From CAZPGL01 sp964586175 (GTDB lineage: Bacteria > Actinomycetota > Acidimicrobiia > Acidimicrobiales > MedAcidi-G1): a stretch of DNA of 48,318 nt. The notes under the pieces are model-generated. The model was not told the DNA's origin. It searched no databases and saw only the letters and a program-made list of their open reading frames with translations. Shown here piece by piece: positions 31,654 through 40,346 of the stretch. The translations under genes were made by a program, and so were the position numbers. Position 1 is the first letter of the stretch. Every line of letters begins with the position of its first letter. The stretch spans positions 1 through 48,318 of the forward strand of contig CAZPGL010000014.1 of the NCBI GenBank assembly GCA_964586175.1. Direction: 5' to 3'.

Positions 31654-33443
31654 TCGTCGACGAGGCGCACCGTTCCCGCGTTTCCATCGACCTCAACCAG
31701 CGCCCCGTCGGCGATACGCCGAGTGGCGCCGGTGACGGCCACCACGCACGGCAGGCCCAACTCCCGCGACACGATCACCGCGTGGCTCATCTGACCACCG
31801 ACGTCGACGACCACCGCCTCGACCGGCACGAACAACGGCGTCCACGCCGGGTCGGTGATGGGCGCCACCAGCACGTCGCCGGGCCCGAGGTCTCCGGGGT
31901 CGGCGGGATCGAGCACCACCCGGGCCCGGCCCCGCGCCACCCCATTGCAGCCCGGGATCCCCGTCAGCATCGTGCCGGGCGGCGCCGGATCGGCGACGGT
32001 ATCCACCCGTCGATCCCAGGTGTCAGGCGGCGGCATCGTCCCGCTGAACGCGAACGGCGGCACCAGCCGTGACAACGCGTCCCTGGTGGCCCGCCGGGAG
32101 CCGATGACGTCGGCAAACTCCGCCGGATCCACCCGATAGGCCGGCAACTCCCCGTACAACACGAACCACAGGTCGTCGGGACGGCCGCCGCTGCGATCGG
32201 CCAGACGGCGACCCAACTCCCGCAGAGCCAGCCGGCATTCGTGGATGATCTTGACCAGCAGGGCCTTGGACCGCTCCCGCGCCCGGCTGTACTCGACGGC
32301 GCTGCGGTGCACCCGCACGGCGAATCGGCGTCCGAGCCGCCCGCCCTCGGCTTGGAGTCGGTCGACGGCCGCCGCCCGTGCCTCGGCCAGCCGGGCCGCC
32401 CGGACCGCCGGGTCGTGGTCGTCGCCGGCCAGCCACATACGGTCGATGATGGCCAGGGGCAGCCGATGGTCGGTATCCCACACCTCGCACGCCACCTCCC
32501 ATTCGTTGGGGCCGCGGCTGCCGTGGTCCGACAGGAAGCGCTCGAAGGCGGCGAGGAACCCCGCCGCCGCCGGTTCGGCAGCCAGGCGGTCCTCGAGACC
32601 CTCGAGGCCGCTGGTGAAACACGTCGCCACGGCCGGGGCGTCACGCACCATCCGGCTCAACGCCCAGAGGTCGTGGGACGGGGCCGCCGAGGCCACGTCA
32701 CCAATGCCGCCGAGCAGATCGAGAGCGACTGTCGCGTCGCCGAGTCGCTTCTCGCAGACCATCCGCAGCAGGTTCAACCCGATGCCCGACGCCCCCGTGA
32801 TCAGGAGGTGGTCTCGGAACAGGTCGCCCATCATCGGGATGGCCGTCTCGACAGTGCCGATCAGTTCGTCATCGGTCATCGTCTGGATCGGCGGCACACC
32901 GGCCCGCCACGCTTCCGCAGCCTCCTGGCCGGCCTCAAGGCGCGGCAGCCGGTCGCCGAACACCACCGACAGGCCGAAGCGCGCACCACGTAGCGACGCA
33001 CCGAGGTTCCGGTCGCCCTTCTGGGACACATGGGGCGGCGCCACCCCTTCAGAGCCGAGGAACGTGGCATCGGTGTCGGCCGCCGTCGCTCCCGGCGACC
33101 GCTCCGCCATCACCCGTGACGCCGAGAGGTTCAAGTACGTGTAGCCCCCGAAGACCCCCATCTGCACGTCGGCGTCTTCGGTCAACTCGGCGTCGGTCAT
33201 GATGCCGACGACCCGCATGGCGTCAATGGCCGGGTCGCCGCCCATGGTGGCGGTCAGCGAGGCGCTGAACGGGAACACCACCTCGGGGTAGACCTCACCG
33301 GCGTTGCCCCGCGTGTACACCGGGAACCGGGTGCTGGGCGTGCCGTGGACGTAGGGCCCCAACCCGAAATCGACCAGATCCACCGCAGAAACCGGCGAGG
33401 CAGGGAGCGCCGGGAAACCGTCGGCCGGGACATCGGGGGACAC
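31650..33443 (-). CDS. PEP-utilising (swivel) domain protein without an ATP-grasp domain
   Basis: 597 residues. The last ~100 residues are the phosphohistidine swivel domain of PEP synthase/pyruvate phosphate dikinase: GDVLVAPITDPAWTPLF, then GGQMSHAVIVSRELGLPCV with the phosphorylatable His (His554). The preceding ~480 residues form a helical middle region like that of rifampicin phosphotransferase or of the 70-kDa subunit of phenylphosphate synthase. The N-terminal ATP-grasp (PPDK_N) domain that normally phosphorylates the His is absent and not encoded nearby. It may work with a separate ATP-grasp subunit, as phenylphosphate synthase does. GTG start 33443, TACCGT box 8 nt upstream. Divergent from the Liv cassette. 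Confidence 0.82.
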   Translation of the reverse strand: MSPDVPADGFPALPASPVSAVDLVDFGLGPYVHGTPSTRFPVYTRGNAGEVYPEVVFPFSASLTATMGGDPAIDAMRVVGIMTDAELTEDADVQMGVFGGYTYLNLSASRVMAERSPGATAADTDATFLGSEGVAPPHVSQKGDRNLGASLRGARFGLSVVFGDRLPRLEAGQEAAEAWRAGVPPIQTMTDDELIGTVETAIPMMGDLFRDHLLITGASGIGLNLLRMVCEKRLGDATVALDLLGGIGDVASAAPSHDLWALSRMVRDAPAVATCFTSGLEGLEDRLAAEPAAAGFLAAFERFLSDHGSRGPNEWEVACEVWDTDHRLPLAIIDRMWLAGDDHDPAVRAARLAEARAAAVDRLQAEGGRLGRRFAVRVHRSAVEYSRARERSKALLVKIIHECRLALRELGRRLADRSGGRPDDLWFVLYGELPAYRVDPAEFADVIGSRRATRDALSRLVPPFAFSGTMPPPDTWDRRVDTVADPAPPGTMLTGIPGCNGVARGRARVVLDPADPGDLGPGDVLVAPITDPAWTPLFVPVEAVVVDVGGQMSHAVIVSRELGLPCVVAVTGATRRIADGALVEVDGNAGTVRLVDD

Positions 33444-33451
33444 GCCACGAG

Positions 33452-33457
33452 ACGGTA
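33452..33457 (-). promoter_or_regulatory. -10 box of a leaderless promoter for the swivel-domain gene
   Basis: TACCGT on the minus strand, 8 nt before the GTG at 33443. Confidence 0.5.
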
Positions 33458-33475
33458 CCGGTCCGGCCCGACCAC

Positions 33476-33481
33476 TAACGT
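33476..33481 (+). promoter_or_regulatory. -10 box for the Liv-like cassette
   Basis: TAACGT, 9 nt before the ATG at 33491. It lies back to back with the box of the divergent swivel-domain gene, within a 47-nt intergenic space. Confidence 0.4.
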
Positions 33482-33490
33482 TGCCGGGCG

Positions 33491-35533
33491 ATGGGGGAAC
33501 CGACGACCACCGTGTCGAGGGCGTGGTCGCGGGCGCAGTGGATGCTGGGCCCGGCGATGATCATGCTGGTCCAGGCGATCTGGTTCGGGGCGCCGGCCGG
33601 CGTGATGATCAACGGTGTCGTGCTGGGCCTGCTCACCGCCCTGGTCGCCCTGGGCATGTTCCTCGTCCACCGGGCCAACCGGGTGCTCAACTTCGCCCAG
33701 GGCGAGTTGGGCCTGGTGCCGGCCGTACTGGCCGTCATGCTCGTCGTCGAGTCTGGGTGGCCGTGGCTGCTGGCCCTCGCCGTCGGATCGGTGGCCGCCC
33801 TCACCCTCGGCGGTGCCGCCGAGTTCCTCGTGGTCCGGCGGTTCTTCAGGGCGCCCCGCCTGGTGCTGACCGTCGCCACCCTGGGGTTGGCCCAGGGCCT
33901 CGGGTTCCTCGCCCTTCTGATGCCGAGGTGGTGGGACACCAGGGTGGCGTCCCAGCGCATCGCCGCACCGATCGACCAGGTATGGGACGTCGGGCCGGTC
34001 CGCCTCGACGGCGACCACCTCGTCATCCTGGCCGTCGTCCCCCTGGTGCTGCTCGCCGTCGGCACCCTGCTGCGCCGCACCGACCTCGGCGTGGCCATCC
34101 GGGCCGCCGCCGAGCTCCCCGACCGGGCGGCATCGCTCGGGGTCCCGGTCCGCTCGGTCCACACCGTGGTGTGGGCGCTGGCCGCCTTCCTCGCCTTCCT
34201 CGCCCTGTTCCTGCGGGCCGGGGTGATCGGGCTGCCGGTCGGTGGCTCGCTGGGATTCAGCTTGCTGCTGCGAGCCCTGGCAGCCCTGATGATCGGACGG
34301 CTCACCCATCTCCCGACGGTGCTGGCCTCGTCGGTGGCCCTCGGCGTGCTCCATCAGGGCGTCGACTGGAACCAGGACAGCTCGCTGGTCGGCGACACCA
34401 TCATGGCTGCGGTCATCGTGGTCGCCCTGCTCGTGCGACGCGACCGCGGCGACCGAGGCGAAGTCGACCTCGGTATGTCGTCAGCCGTCGGCGAAATCCG
34501 GCGGATCCCCGCGGCGATCGCCGAACGTACCGGATTCCGCCTTCTCCGCTGGTCGGCGATATCGGCGGCGGCGGGCGTGTCGCTGTGGCTGCCCCACGTG
34601 CTCGGCGTCCAGAACGTGCTGCGGCTGTCGTTCCTGCACCTGTACACCATCGTGCTGGTGTCGATGGTGGTCCTCACCGGGTGGGCCGGACAGTTGTCGC
34701 TGGGCCACATGGCGTTCGTCGCCGTCGGCGCCGTCACCGGCGCCGTGCTCTCCCAGGAACTTGGCGCCGACCTCCTGCTGGCCGTGCTCGGTGCCGGCGT
34801 AGCCGGGGTGGTCGCCTCGCTGGTCGTCGGGCTGCCGGCGCTGCGGCTGCGCGGCCTGTACCTGGCCGTCACGTCGCTGGCCTTCGCCGTGGCGACCACG
34901 TCGTATCTGCTCAACCCTCGGTTCTTCGACTGGATCCCCACCGACCGGGTGGAACGGCACCCGCTGCTCGGGCGCATCGACTGGACAAGCTCGTTCGCCA
35001 TGTACCACGTCAGCCTGCTGGCGGTGGTCGTCGCCTTCATCGCCGTGTCGGGGCTGCGCCACAGTCGGACCGGCCGGGTACTGCTGGCCCTCCGGGACAA
35101 CGAGGCCACGGTGGCCGCCTACGGGGTGTCCCCCACCCGGGCCAAGCTCACCGCCTTCGCCCTGTCCGGGTTCTTCGCCTCGGCCGCCGGCGCCCTCATC
35201 GTGCACCACCAACAGGCGGTGGTGATCGACGGCGCCGGCGCCCAGGCCAGCATCAGGCTGTTCGTGGCCGGGGTAGCGGGCGGCATGGGGTCCATGATCG
35301 GCGCTGCGCTGGGGGCCCTCTACTACTGGGGCGGCGTGTGGTGGCTGCCCGGCAACTGGCGCCTCCTCGCGCTCGGCGGCGGGGTCCTCGTCGTGCTCCT
35401 GGTGCTGCCCGGCGGTCTGGCCAACGGGCTCTACCGCCTCCGCGACCATGTGGTCCGCCGCTACGCGACGGCCCGGGGAATCGACGCGCCCGGCTTCACC
35501 CCCGACCGGCCCGACGACGGGTCGACGCCATGA
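33491..35533 (+). CDS. Branched-chain amino-acid-type ABC transporter permease, LivH-LivM fusion
   Basis: 680 residues with two permease halves. Residues ~1-315 are LivH-like (VLGLLTALVALGMFLVHRANRVLNFAQGELG is the hallmark start; AELPDRAASLGVPVRSVHTVVWALAAFLA is the EAA-like loop). Residues ~355-660 are LivM-like (GWAGQLSLGHMAFVAVGAVTGA; ALRDNEATVAAYGVSPTRAKLTAFALSGFFASAAGAL). Normally these are separate genes. Together they form the membrane channel of a high-affinity importer for branched-chain amino acids or related carboxylates and amides. It overlaps the next gene by ATGA. Confidence 0.92.
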   Translation: MGEPTTTVSRAWSRAQWMLGPAMIMLVQAIWFGAPAGVMINGVVLGLLTALVALGMFLVHRANRVLNFAQGELGLVPAVLAVMLVVESGWPWLLALAVGSVAALTLGGAAEFLVVRRFFRAPRLVLTVATLGLAQGLGFLALLMPRWWDTRVASQRIAAPIDQVWDVGPVRLDGDHLVILAVVPLVLLAVGTLLRRTDLGVAIRAAAELPDRAASLGVPVRSVHTVVWALAAFLAFLALFLRAGVIGLPVGGSLGFSLLLRALAALMIGRLTHLPTVLASSVALGVLHQGVDWNQDSSLVGDTIMAAVIVVALLVRRDRGDRGEVDLGMSSAVGEIRRIPAAIAERTGFRLLRWSAISAAAGVSLWLPHVLGVQNVLRLSFLHLYTIVLVSMVVLTGWAGQLSLGHMAFVAVGAVTGAVLSQELGADLLLAVLGAGVAGVVASLVVGLPALRLRGLYLAVTSLAFAVATTSYLLNPRFFDWIPTDRVERHPLLGRIDWTSSFAMYHVSLLAVVVAFIAVSGLRHSRTGRVLLALRDNEATVAAYGVSPTRAKLTAFALSGFFASAAGALIVHHQQAVVIDGAGAQASIRLFVAGVAGGMGSMIGAALGALYYWGGVWWLPGNWRLLALGGGVLVVLLVLPGGLANGLYRLRDHVVRRYATARGIDAPGFTPDRPDDGSTP

Positions 35534-38439
35534 GGTCGGTGCTCCGGGTCATGGCCCACCCGGTCGAGGCGCTGCGACGTCTGGCCGGCGACGGACCGCT
35601 CTACGGGCTGTTGATCCTGTTCGGCCTCAATGCCGTCGACGAGTTGGACCGCTCAGCCTTCGCGATCCTGGCACCGGAGATCCGCGACGAGTTCGGCCTC
35701 GGCTTCCAGGGCCTACTCACCATCATCGCCGTCGTGTTGGCTGCGGCACTGGCGCTCCAAGTGGTGATCGCCGGCCTGGCCGACCGCTCGTCCCGCATCC
35801 GCATCGCCATGGCCGGGGCCCTGGCCTGGTCGGTGTTCTCGTTCGGCACCGGCCTGGCGACCGGCATCGTCTTTCTGGCGATCGTCCGGTCTGGTTCGGC
35901 GGTCGGCAAGGCGGTCAACGACCCGACCCACAACTCGCTGCTGGCCGACTGGTTCCCTCCGGATCGCCGTCCCGCGGTCTACTCGTTCCACCGGGCGGCC
36001 AATGCCCTCGGCGCGGCAATCGGTCCGCTGTTCGCCGGGCTGCTCGCCTACCGGTTCGGCTGGCGCGCCCCGTTCTTCGTGTTCGCCGTCCCGACCATAG
36101 TGCTGGTCGTCTTGGCCGTCCGCCTCCGCGAGCCGGTACGCGGCGCCCAGGAGCGCCGGGCCGCCGGCACCGCCGCCGAGGCGGTCGATATCGAGGAGGC
36201 ACCGCCGTCATACGCCGAGGCATGGCGCATGTGCTGGAAGATCGCCTCGCTGCGCCGAATCTTCGCCGCCCTGCCGTTTCTCGCCGCGTCGCTCATCGGG
36301 TTCGTGTCGCTGGCCGCCCTGTTCTACGAGCAGGAGTTCGCCCTGGACGAGCGGGCCCGAGGAGTGGTGGCCGCGGCCACCGAGCCGGCGCAGTTGGTCG
36401 GGCTCGTCATCGGCGCCCGGATCGCCACCCGCCTGTTCGCCCGCGATCCCGGGTTGATCCTGCGGTTCCTCGCCGTGGTGTCGATCATCACCTCGGGGCT
36501 GTCCGCGGTGTTCGCCCTGGCCCCCAACCTGGCCGTGGCGATCGGGGCCAACGTGGTGATCTCGGTGTGCCTGGCCATCGTGGGGCCGGGCATCCTCGCC
36601 GCGCTGTCGATGGCCATTCCGCCCCGGGCCCGGTCCATGGGGTTCTCGATGGGTTCCCTATGGGTTCTGCCGGGCCTACTCGTGTTGCCCCTCGTGGGCT
36701 GGATCGCCGACGAATGGGGTATCCGCCAGGGGATGCTGGTCATGGTGCCGGTGTTCCTCATCGGCGGGTGCGTGGTGGCGTCGGCGGGCACGCTGGTCGG
36801 TGGCGATATCGCCCAGGTCTGGCGGACCGCCGGGGCCCGGTCCGAGGTGCTGTTGGCCCGCCGCCGTGGAGAGCGTCGACTGCTCATGTGCCGGGGGCTG
36901 GATGTCGGATACGGCGACGTTCAGGTGCTGTTCGGCGTCGATCTCGAGCTGGAGGAGGGCGGCATCGTGGCCCTGCTCGGCACCAACGGCGCCGGCAAGT
37001 CGACGCTGCTGCGCGCCGTGTCCGGCACGACCGAGGCCGACCGGGGGGCGATCCTGCTGGACGGACGGGACATCACCCACGCGCCCCCGAACGAGATCGC
37101 CGCCCTCGGGGTGTCTCAGTTGCCGGGCGGCAGCGGGATCTTCACCTCGCTGACCGTCGCCGAGAACCTGCGGACCGCCGGCTGGCTGGGCCGTCGATCC
37201 TCGAACGCCGAGCGGCTGGCGGCCCGGGACCGGGTGCTCGACCAGTTCCCGCAGCTGGCCGGCCGTCTCGACGACCGGGCCGGCGACCTGTCGGGCGGCC
37301 AGCAGCAGATGCTGGGGCTCGGCATGGCGTTCCTGGCCCGGCCCCGGCTGCTCATGATCGACGAGCTGACCCTGGGCCTGGCACCGGTCGTGGTCGAGGA
37401 ACTGCTGGCGATGGTCCGAGCCCTGGCCGACGACGGGGTCACCATCCTGCTCGTCGAACAGTCGGTGAACGTGGCCCTCACCGTCGCCGACACCGCCTAC
37501 TTCATGGAGAAGGGCCAGATCCGCTTCCACGGTCCGACCTCCGAACTGCTCGAACGGCCCGACGTGCTGCGTTCGGTGTTCCTCACCGGGGCGGGCGGCA
37601 CCCCGGAGCCGTCCGCTTCGCGACCTCCGACGGAAGGCGGCCCGGTGCTCGACGTGTCGGGCATGGCCCGGTCGTTCGGCGGCATCGTCGCCGTCGACGA
37701 TGTGGACCTCACGATCACCGCCGGCGAGATCGTCGGCCTCATCGGTCCCAACGGTGCCGGCAAGACCACCTTGTTCGACCTGATCGGCGGCTTCACCGCT
37801 CCCGATCGGGGCTCGGTCACCCTCGCCGGTCGCCGCCTCGACCGACTGTCGCCAGCGCAGCGGGCCCGGGCCGGCCTGGGGCGCTCGTTCCAGGACGCCC
37901 GCCTCTTCCCGGCACTGACCGTCGACGAGACCCTGGCGGTGGCACTCGAGCGGTGGACCACCTCCCGGGATCCGGTGTCGGCGGCCCTCCGCCTCCCCCA
38001 CGCCTACGACAGCGAGCGCCGGGTGGCGGCCCGGGTCGATGAGTTGGTCGAGGTCATGGGCCTGGGTGTCCACCGGGCCAAGTTCATCCGCGAGCTGTCG
38101 ACCGGCACCCGACGCATCGTGGATCTGGCCACCGTGGTCGCCCACCGGCCGGCCGTCGTCCTCCTCGACGAGCCGTCCAGCGGCATCGCCCAACGGGAAG
38201 CTGAGGCACTCGCACCGGTGCTGGAACGCCTGCGCCGTGACCTGGGCTGCGCCCTCGTGGTGATCGAGCACGACATGGGCCTGCTCCGCAGTGTCGCCGA
38301 CCGGATGGTCGCCCTCGACCAGGGGGCGGTCATCGCCGTCGGCGAGCCCGCATTCGTGCTGACCCACCCGGCTGTCGTAGCCTCCTACCTGGGCTCGGAC
38401 CCGGCAGCCATCGGCCGGTCGGGGACGGCGACGACCTGA
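35530..38439 (+). CDS. MFS permease fused to two Liv-type ABC ATPases
   Basis: 969 residues in three parts. Residues ~1-440 are a major-facilitator domain with about twelve membrane segments and the loop motif GLADRSSRIRIAMAG. Residues ~453-695 are a LivF-like ATPase (Walker A GTNGAGKST at ~484, signature LSGGQQQM, Walker B with DEL instead of DEP). Residues ~704-969 are a LivG-like ATPase (Walker A GPNGAGKTT at ~739, variant signature LSTGTRR, DEPSSGIAQ). The start is the ATG at 35530 overlapping the LivHM stop; the open frame further upstream only shadows that gene. The ATPases should energise the LivHM channel; what the MFS part adds is unknown. Confidence 0.92.
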   Translation: MRSVLRVMAHPVEALRRLAGDGPLYGLLILFGLNAVDELDRSAFAILAPEIRDEFGLGFQGLLTIIAVVLAAALALQVVIAGLADRSSRIRIAMAGALAWSVFSFGTGLATGIVFLAIVRSGSAVGKAVNDPTHNSLLADWFPPDRRPAVYSFHRAANALGAAIGPLFAGLLAYRFGWRAPFFVFAVPTIVLVVLAVRLREPVRGAQERRAAGTAAEAVDIEEAPPSYAEAWRMCWKIASLRRIFAALPFLAASLIGFVSLAALFYEQEFALDERARGVVAAATEPAQLVGLVIGARIATRLFARDPGLILRFLAVVSIITSGLSAVFALAPNLAVAIGANVVISVCLAIVGPGILAALSMAIPPRARSMGFSMGSLWVLPGLLVLPLVGWIADEWGIRQGMLVMVPVFLIGGCVVASAGTLVGGDIAQVWRTAGARSEVLLARRRGERRLLMCRGLDVGYGDVQVLFGVDLELEEGGIVALLGTNGAGKSTLLRAVSGTTEADRGAILLDGRDITHAPPNEIAALGVSQLPGGSGIFTSLTVAENLRTAGWLGRRSSNAERLAARDRVLDQFPQLAGRLDDRAGDLSGGQQQMLGLGMAFLARPRLLMIDELTLGLAPVVVEELLAMVRALADDGVTILLVEQSVNVALTVADTAYFMEKGQIRFHGPTSELLERPDVLRSVFLTGAGGTPEPSASRPPTEGGPVLDVSGMARSFGGIVAVDDVDLTITAGEIVGLIGPNGAGKTTLFDLIGGFTAPDRGSVTLAGRRLDRLSPAQRARAGLGRSFQDARLFPALTVDETLAVALERWTTSRDPVSAALRLPHAYDSERRVAARVDELVEVMGLGVHRAKFIRELSTGTRRIVDLATVVAHRPAVVLLDEPSSGIAQREAEALAPVLERLRRDLGCALVVIEHDMGLLRSVADRMVALDQGAVIAVGEPAFVLTHPAVVASYLGSDPAAIGRSGTATT

Positions 38440-38459
38440 GCCCGCGAAGGGGGACCGTC

Positions 38460-40346
38460 ATGGAGCCGACCCGCACTGAGGACACCGGGTCGTCAGCGCT
38501 GCGCCGCTGGGGCCCGCTGGGAGCACTCGCCGTCGTGGCCGTGGTGATCGCCGTGCTCGTCGTCGGCGGCGGGGGCGACGAGGCCACCCCGCCGACGGCC
38601 ACACCGGCCGACGTCGTCACCACCCAGGCGACCACCACCGAACCGACGCCTGACCCCGACACGCCCGACGAGGCCACCACCACCGAACCGGCCGTCGACC
38701 CAACCACGACAGCGGCACCGACGACGACCGCGCCCGCCACGCCCACCGGACCTCAGGACCTCGACCCAGACACCGGGCTCCCAGTTGGGGTGCTCACCCA
38801 TGCGGCCGCCGTCGACGCCGGCATCGCCGACACCATCGACTGGGGGGAACGCTGCGACACCGAGACCGGCCGGGTCCGTATCCCGTGGTTCTTCCGCACG
38901 GCGTGCTGGGCCCCGTTCACCGGTGACAACGGTGGGGCCACCGACCGGGGGGTCACCGGCGACACCATCAAGATCGTCTACTGGATCCCCCAGACCACCG
39001 ATCCGGTCGTCGCCTACGTCACCGACGCCATCGTCAACGACGACACGGCAGCCGACGTCGAGGACACCATGCGGCGTCTGCTCAACTACTACGAGGCGTA
39101 CTACGAGACCTACGGGCGCAGCGTCGACCTCGAGGTCATGACGGCGTCGGGCCTCATCTTCGATCCGGTGTCGTCGCGCGCCGACGCGGTGCGCATCGCC
39201 GAGGAGATCGACCCGTTCATGGTGTGGGGAGGCCCGGCGCTGACCAACGCCTTCGGCGAGGAGCTCATGGCCCGGGGCATTCCGTGCATCGGCTGTGGCC
39301 CGTCGCAGCCCGCCGATTACTACACCACCCATCATCCTCTGGTGTGGGAGCTCTCCAAGAGCGCCACCCAGATGAACCTGCTGGTCGCCGAATACGTCGG
39401 CAAGCGGCTGGCCGGTCGGACCGCCGAACACGCCGGCGACCCGGCCTGGGTCGACGAGGAGCGGGTCTTCGGCCGGGTCTGGCTCGACACCGGCGAAGCA
39501 TCGGCCGGACACAACGACCAGTTCGAGGCGGCCTTGGCCGAGTACGGGGTCGAGGTGGCCGCCTCGGTGTCGTACGCCCTCGATCCGGCAACCATCCAGG
39601 AGACGGCGACCAACGTGATCGCCAAGCTGAAGGCGGCCGGCGTGACGTCGGTGATCTTCACCGGCGATCCGGTGGCACCGCGGGACTTCACCCGTGAAGC
39701 CACGTCCCAGGGGTACTTCCCCGAGTGGATCCTCACCGGCTCGGCCCTCGTCGACACCAACGCCTTCGCCCGCACCTACGACCAGGAGCAGTGGGCCCAC
39801 GCCTTCGGCCTCTCCAACACCTCGGCCCGGGTCGACCCGAGGCACAGCGGCTCGACATATCTCTACGAGTGGTGGAACGGCGAGGAGCCGGCCGCCGACG
39901 ACTCCATCGGCATCATCGATCCGTTCCCGGCCGTGTTCTACTCGGTGCTGGCCGGCGTCGGTCCACAGCTGACCATCGAGAACTTCGCTCAAGCCCTGGA
40001 GCAGGCCGACCCGACGACCCGAGGCATCACCGTGCCCACGCTGTCGTGGGGGGTCAAGGAACGCTGGCCGGCCGAACTCGAACCCGACCATTTCGGTGCA
40101 GACGACGTCACCGAGGTGTGGTGGAACGCTGACCTGGTCGGCCTCGACGAGCTGCGCCGTGAGGCAGCCGGCATGTACATGTTCGTCGACGGCGGCACCC
40201 GTTACCTGTTGGGCGAGATGCCCGACACGACACCCGACGTGTTCGATCCGGACGGCGCGGTCGCCATGTACGACTCGGCTCCCGAGGCCGAACAGGCCCC
40301 GTCCTACGAGCCGCTGCCTTCCGCTCCCGTCCACGCCCTGGGATGA
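38460..40346 (+). CDS. Membrane-anchored ABC substrate-binding protein, LivJ/Peripla_BP_6-like
   Basis: 628 residues. An N-terminal membrane anchor (~17-37) and a Thr/Pro/Asp-rich linker (~41-97) lead to a type I periplasmic binding fold: TIKIVYWIPQTTDPVV, then MTASGLIFDPVSSRADAVRIAEE, GEASAGHNDQFEAALAEYGVEV and VIFTGDPVAPRDFTREATSQGYFPEWILTG. It is longer than usual LivJ (~370) because of the linker and a C-terminal extension. It captures the ligand for the fused Liv system. Start ATG at 38460 with a GGGGGA site. Overlaps the PhyH gene by ATGA. Confidence 0.88.
   Translation: MEPTRTEDTGSSALRRWGPLGALAVVAVVIAVLVVGGGGDEATPPTATPADVVTTQATTTEPTPDPDTPDEATTTEPAVDPTTTAAPTTTAPATPTGPQDLDPDTGLPVGVLTHAAAVDAGIADTIDWGERCDTETGRVRIPWFFRTACWAPFTGDNGGATDRGVTGDTIKIVYWIPQTTDPVVAYVTDAIVNDDTAADVEDTMRRLLNYYEAYYETYGRSVDLEVMTASGLIFDPVSSRADAVRIAEEIDPFMVWGGPALTNAFGEELMARGIPCIGCGPSQPADYYTTHHPLVWELSKSATQMNLLVAEYVGKRLAGRTAEHAGDPAWVDEERVFGRVWLDTGEASAGHNDQFEAALAEYGVEVAASVSYALDPATIQETATNVIAKLKAAGVTSVIFTGDPVAPRDFTREATSQGYFPEWILTGSALVDTNAFARTYDQEQWAHAFGLSNTSARVDPRHSGSTYLYEWWNGEEPAADDSIGIIDPFPAVFYSVLAGVGPQLTIENFAQALEQADPTTRGITVPTLSWGVKERWPAELEPDHFGADDVTEVWWNADLVGLDELRREAAGMYMFVDGGTRYLLGEMPDTTPDVFDPDGAVAMYDSAPEAEQAPSYEPLPSAPVHALG

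Noticed and set aside
33481..35529. Upstream 683-codon extension of the MFS-ABC frame
   Set aside because: It is the +1 shadow of the LivH-LivM gene, Arg/Gly/Pro-rich without membrane segments; the MFS domain starts at the ATG at 35530.
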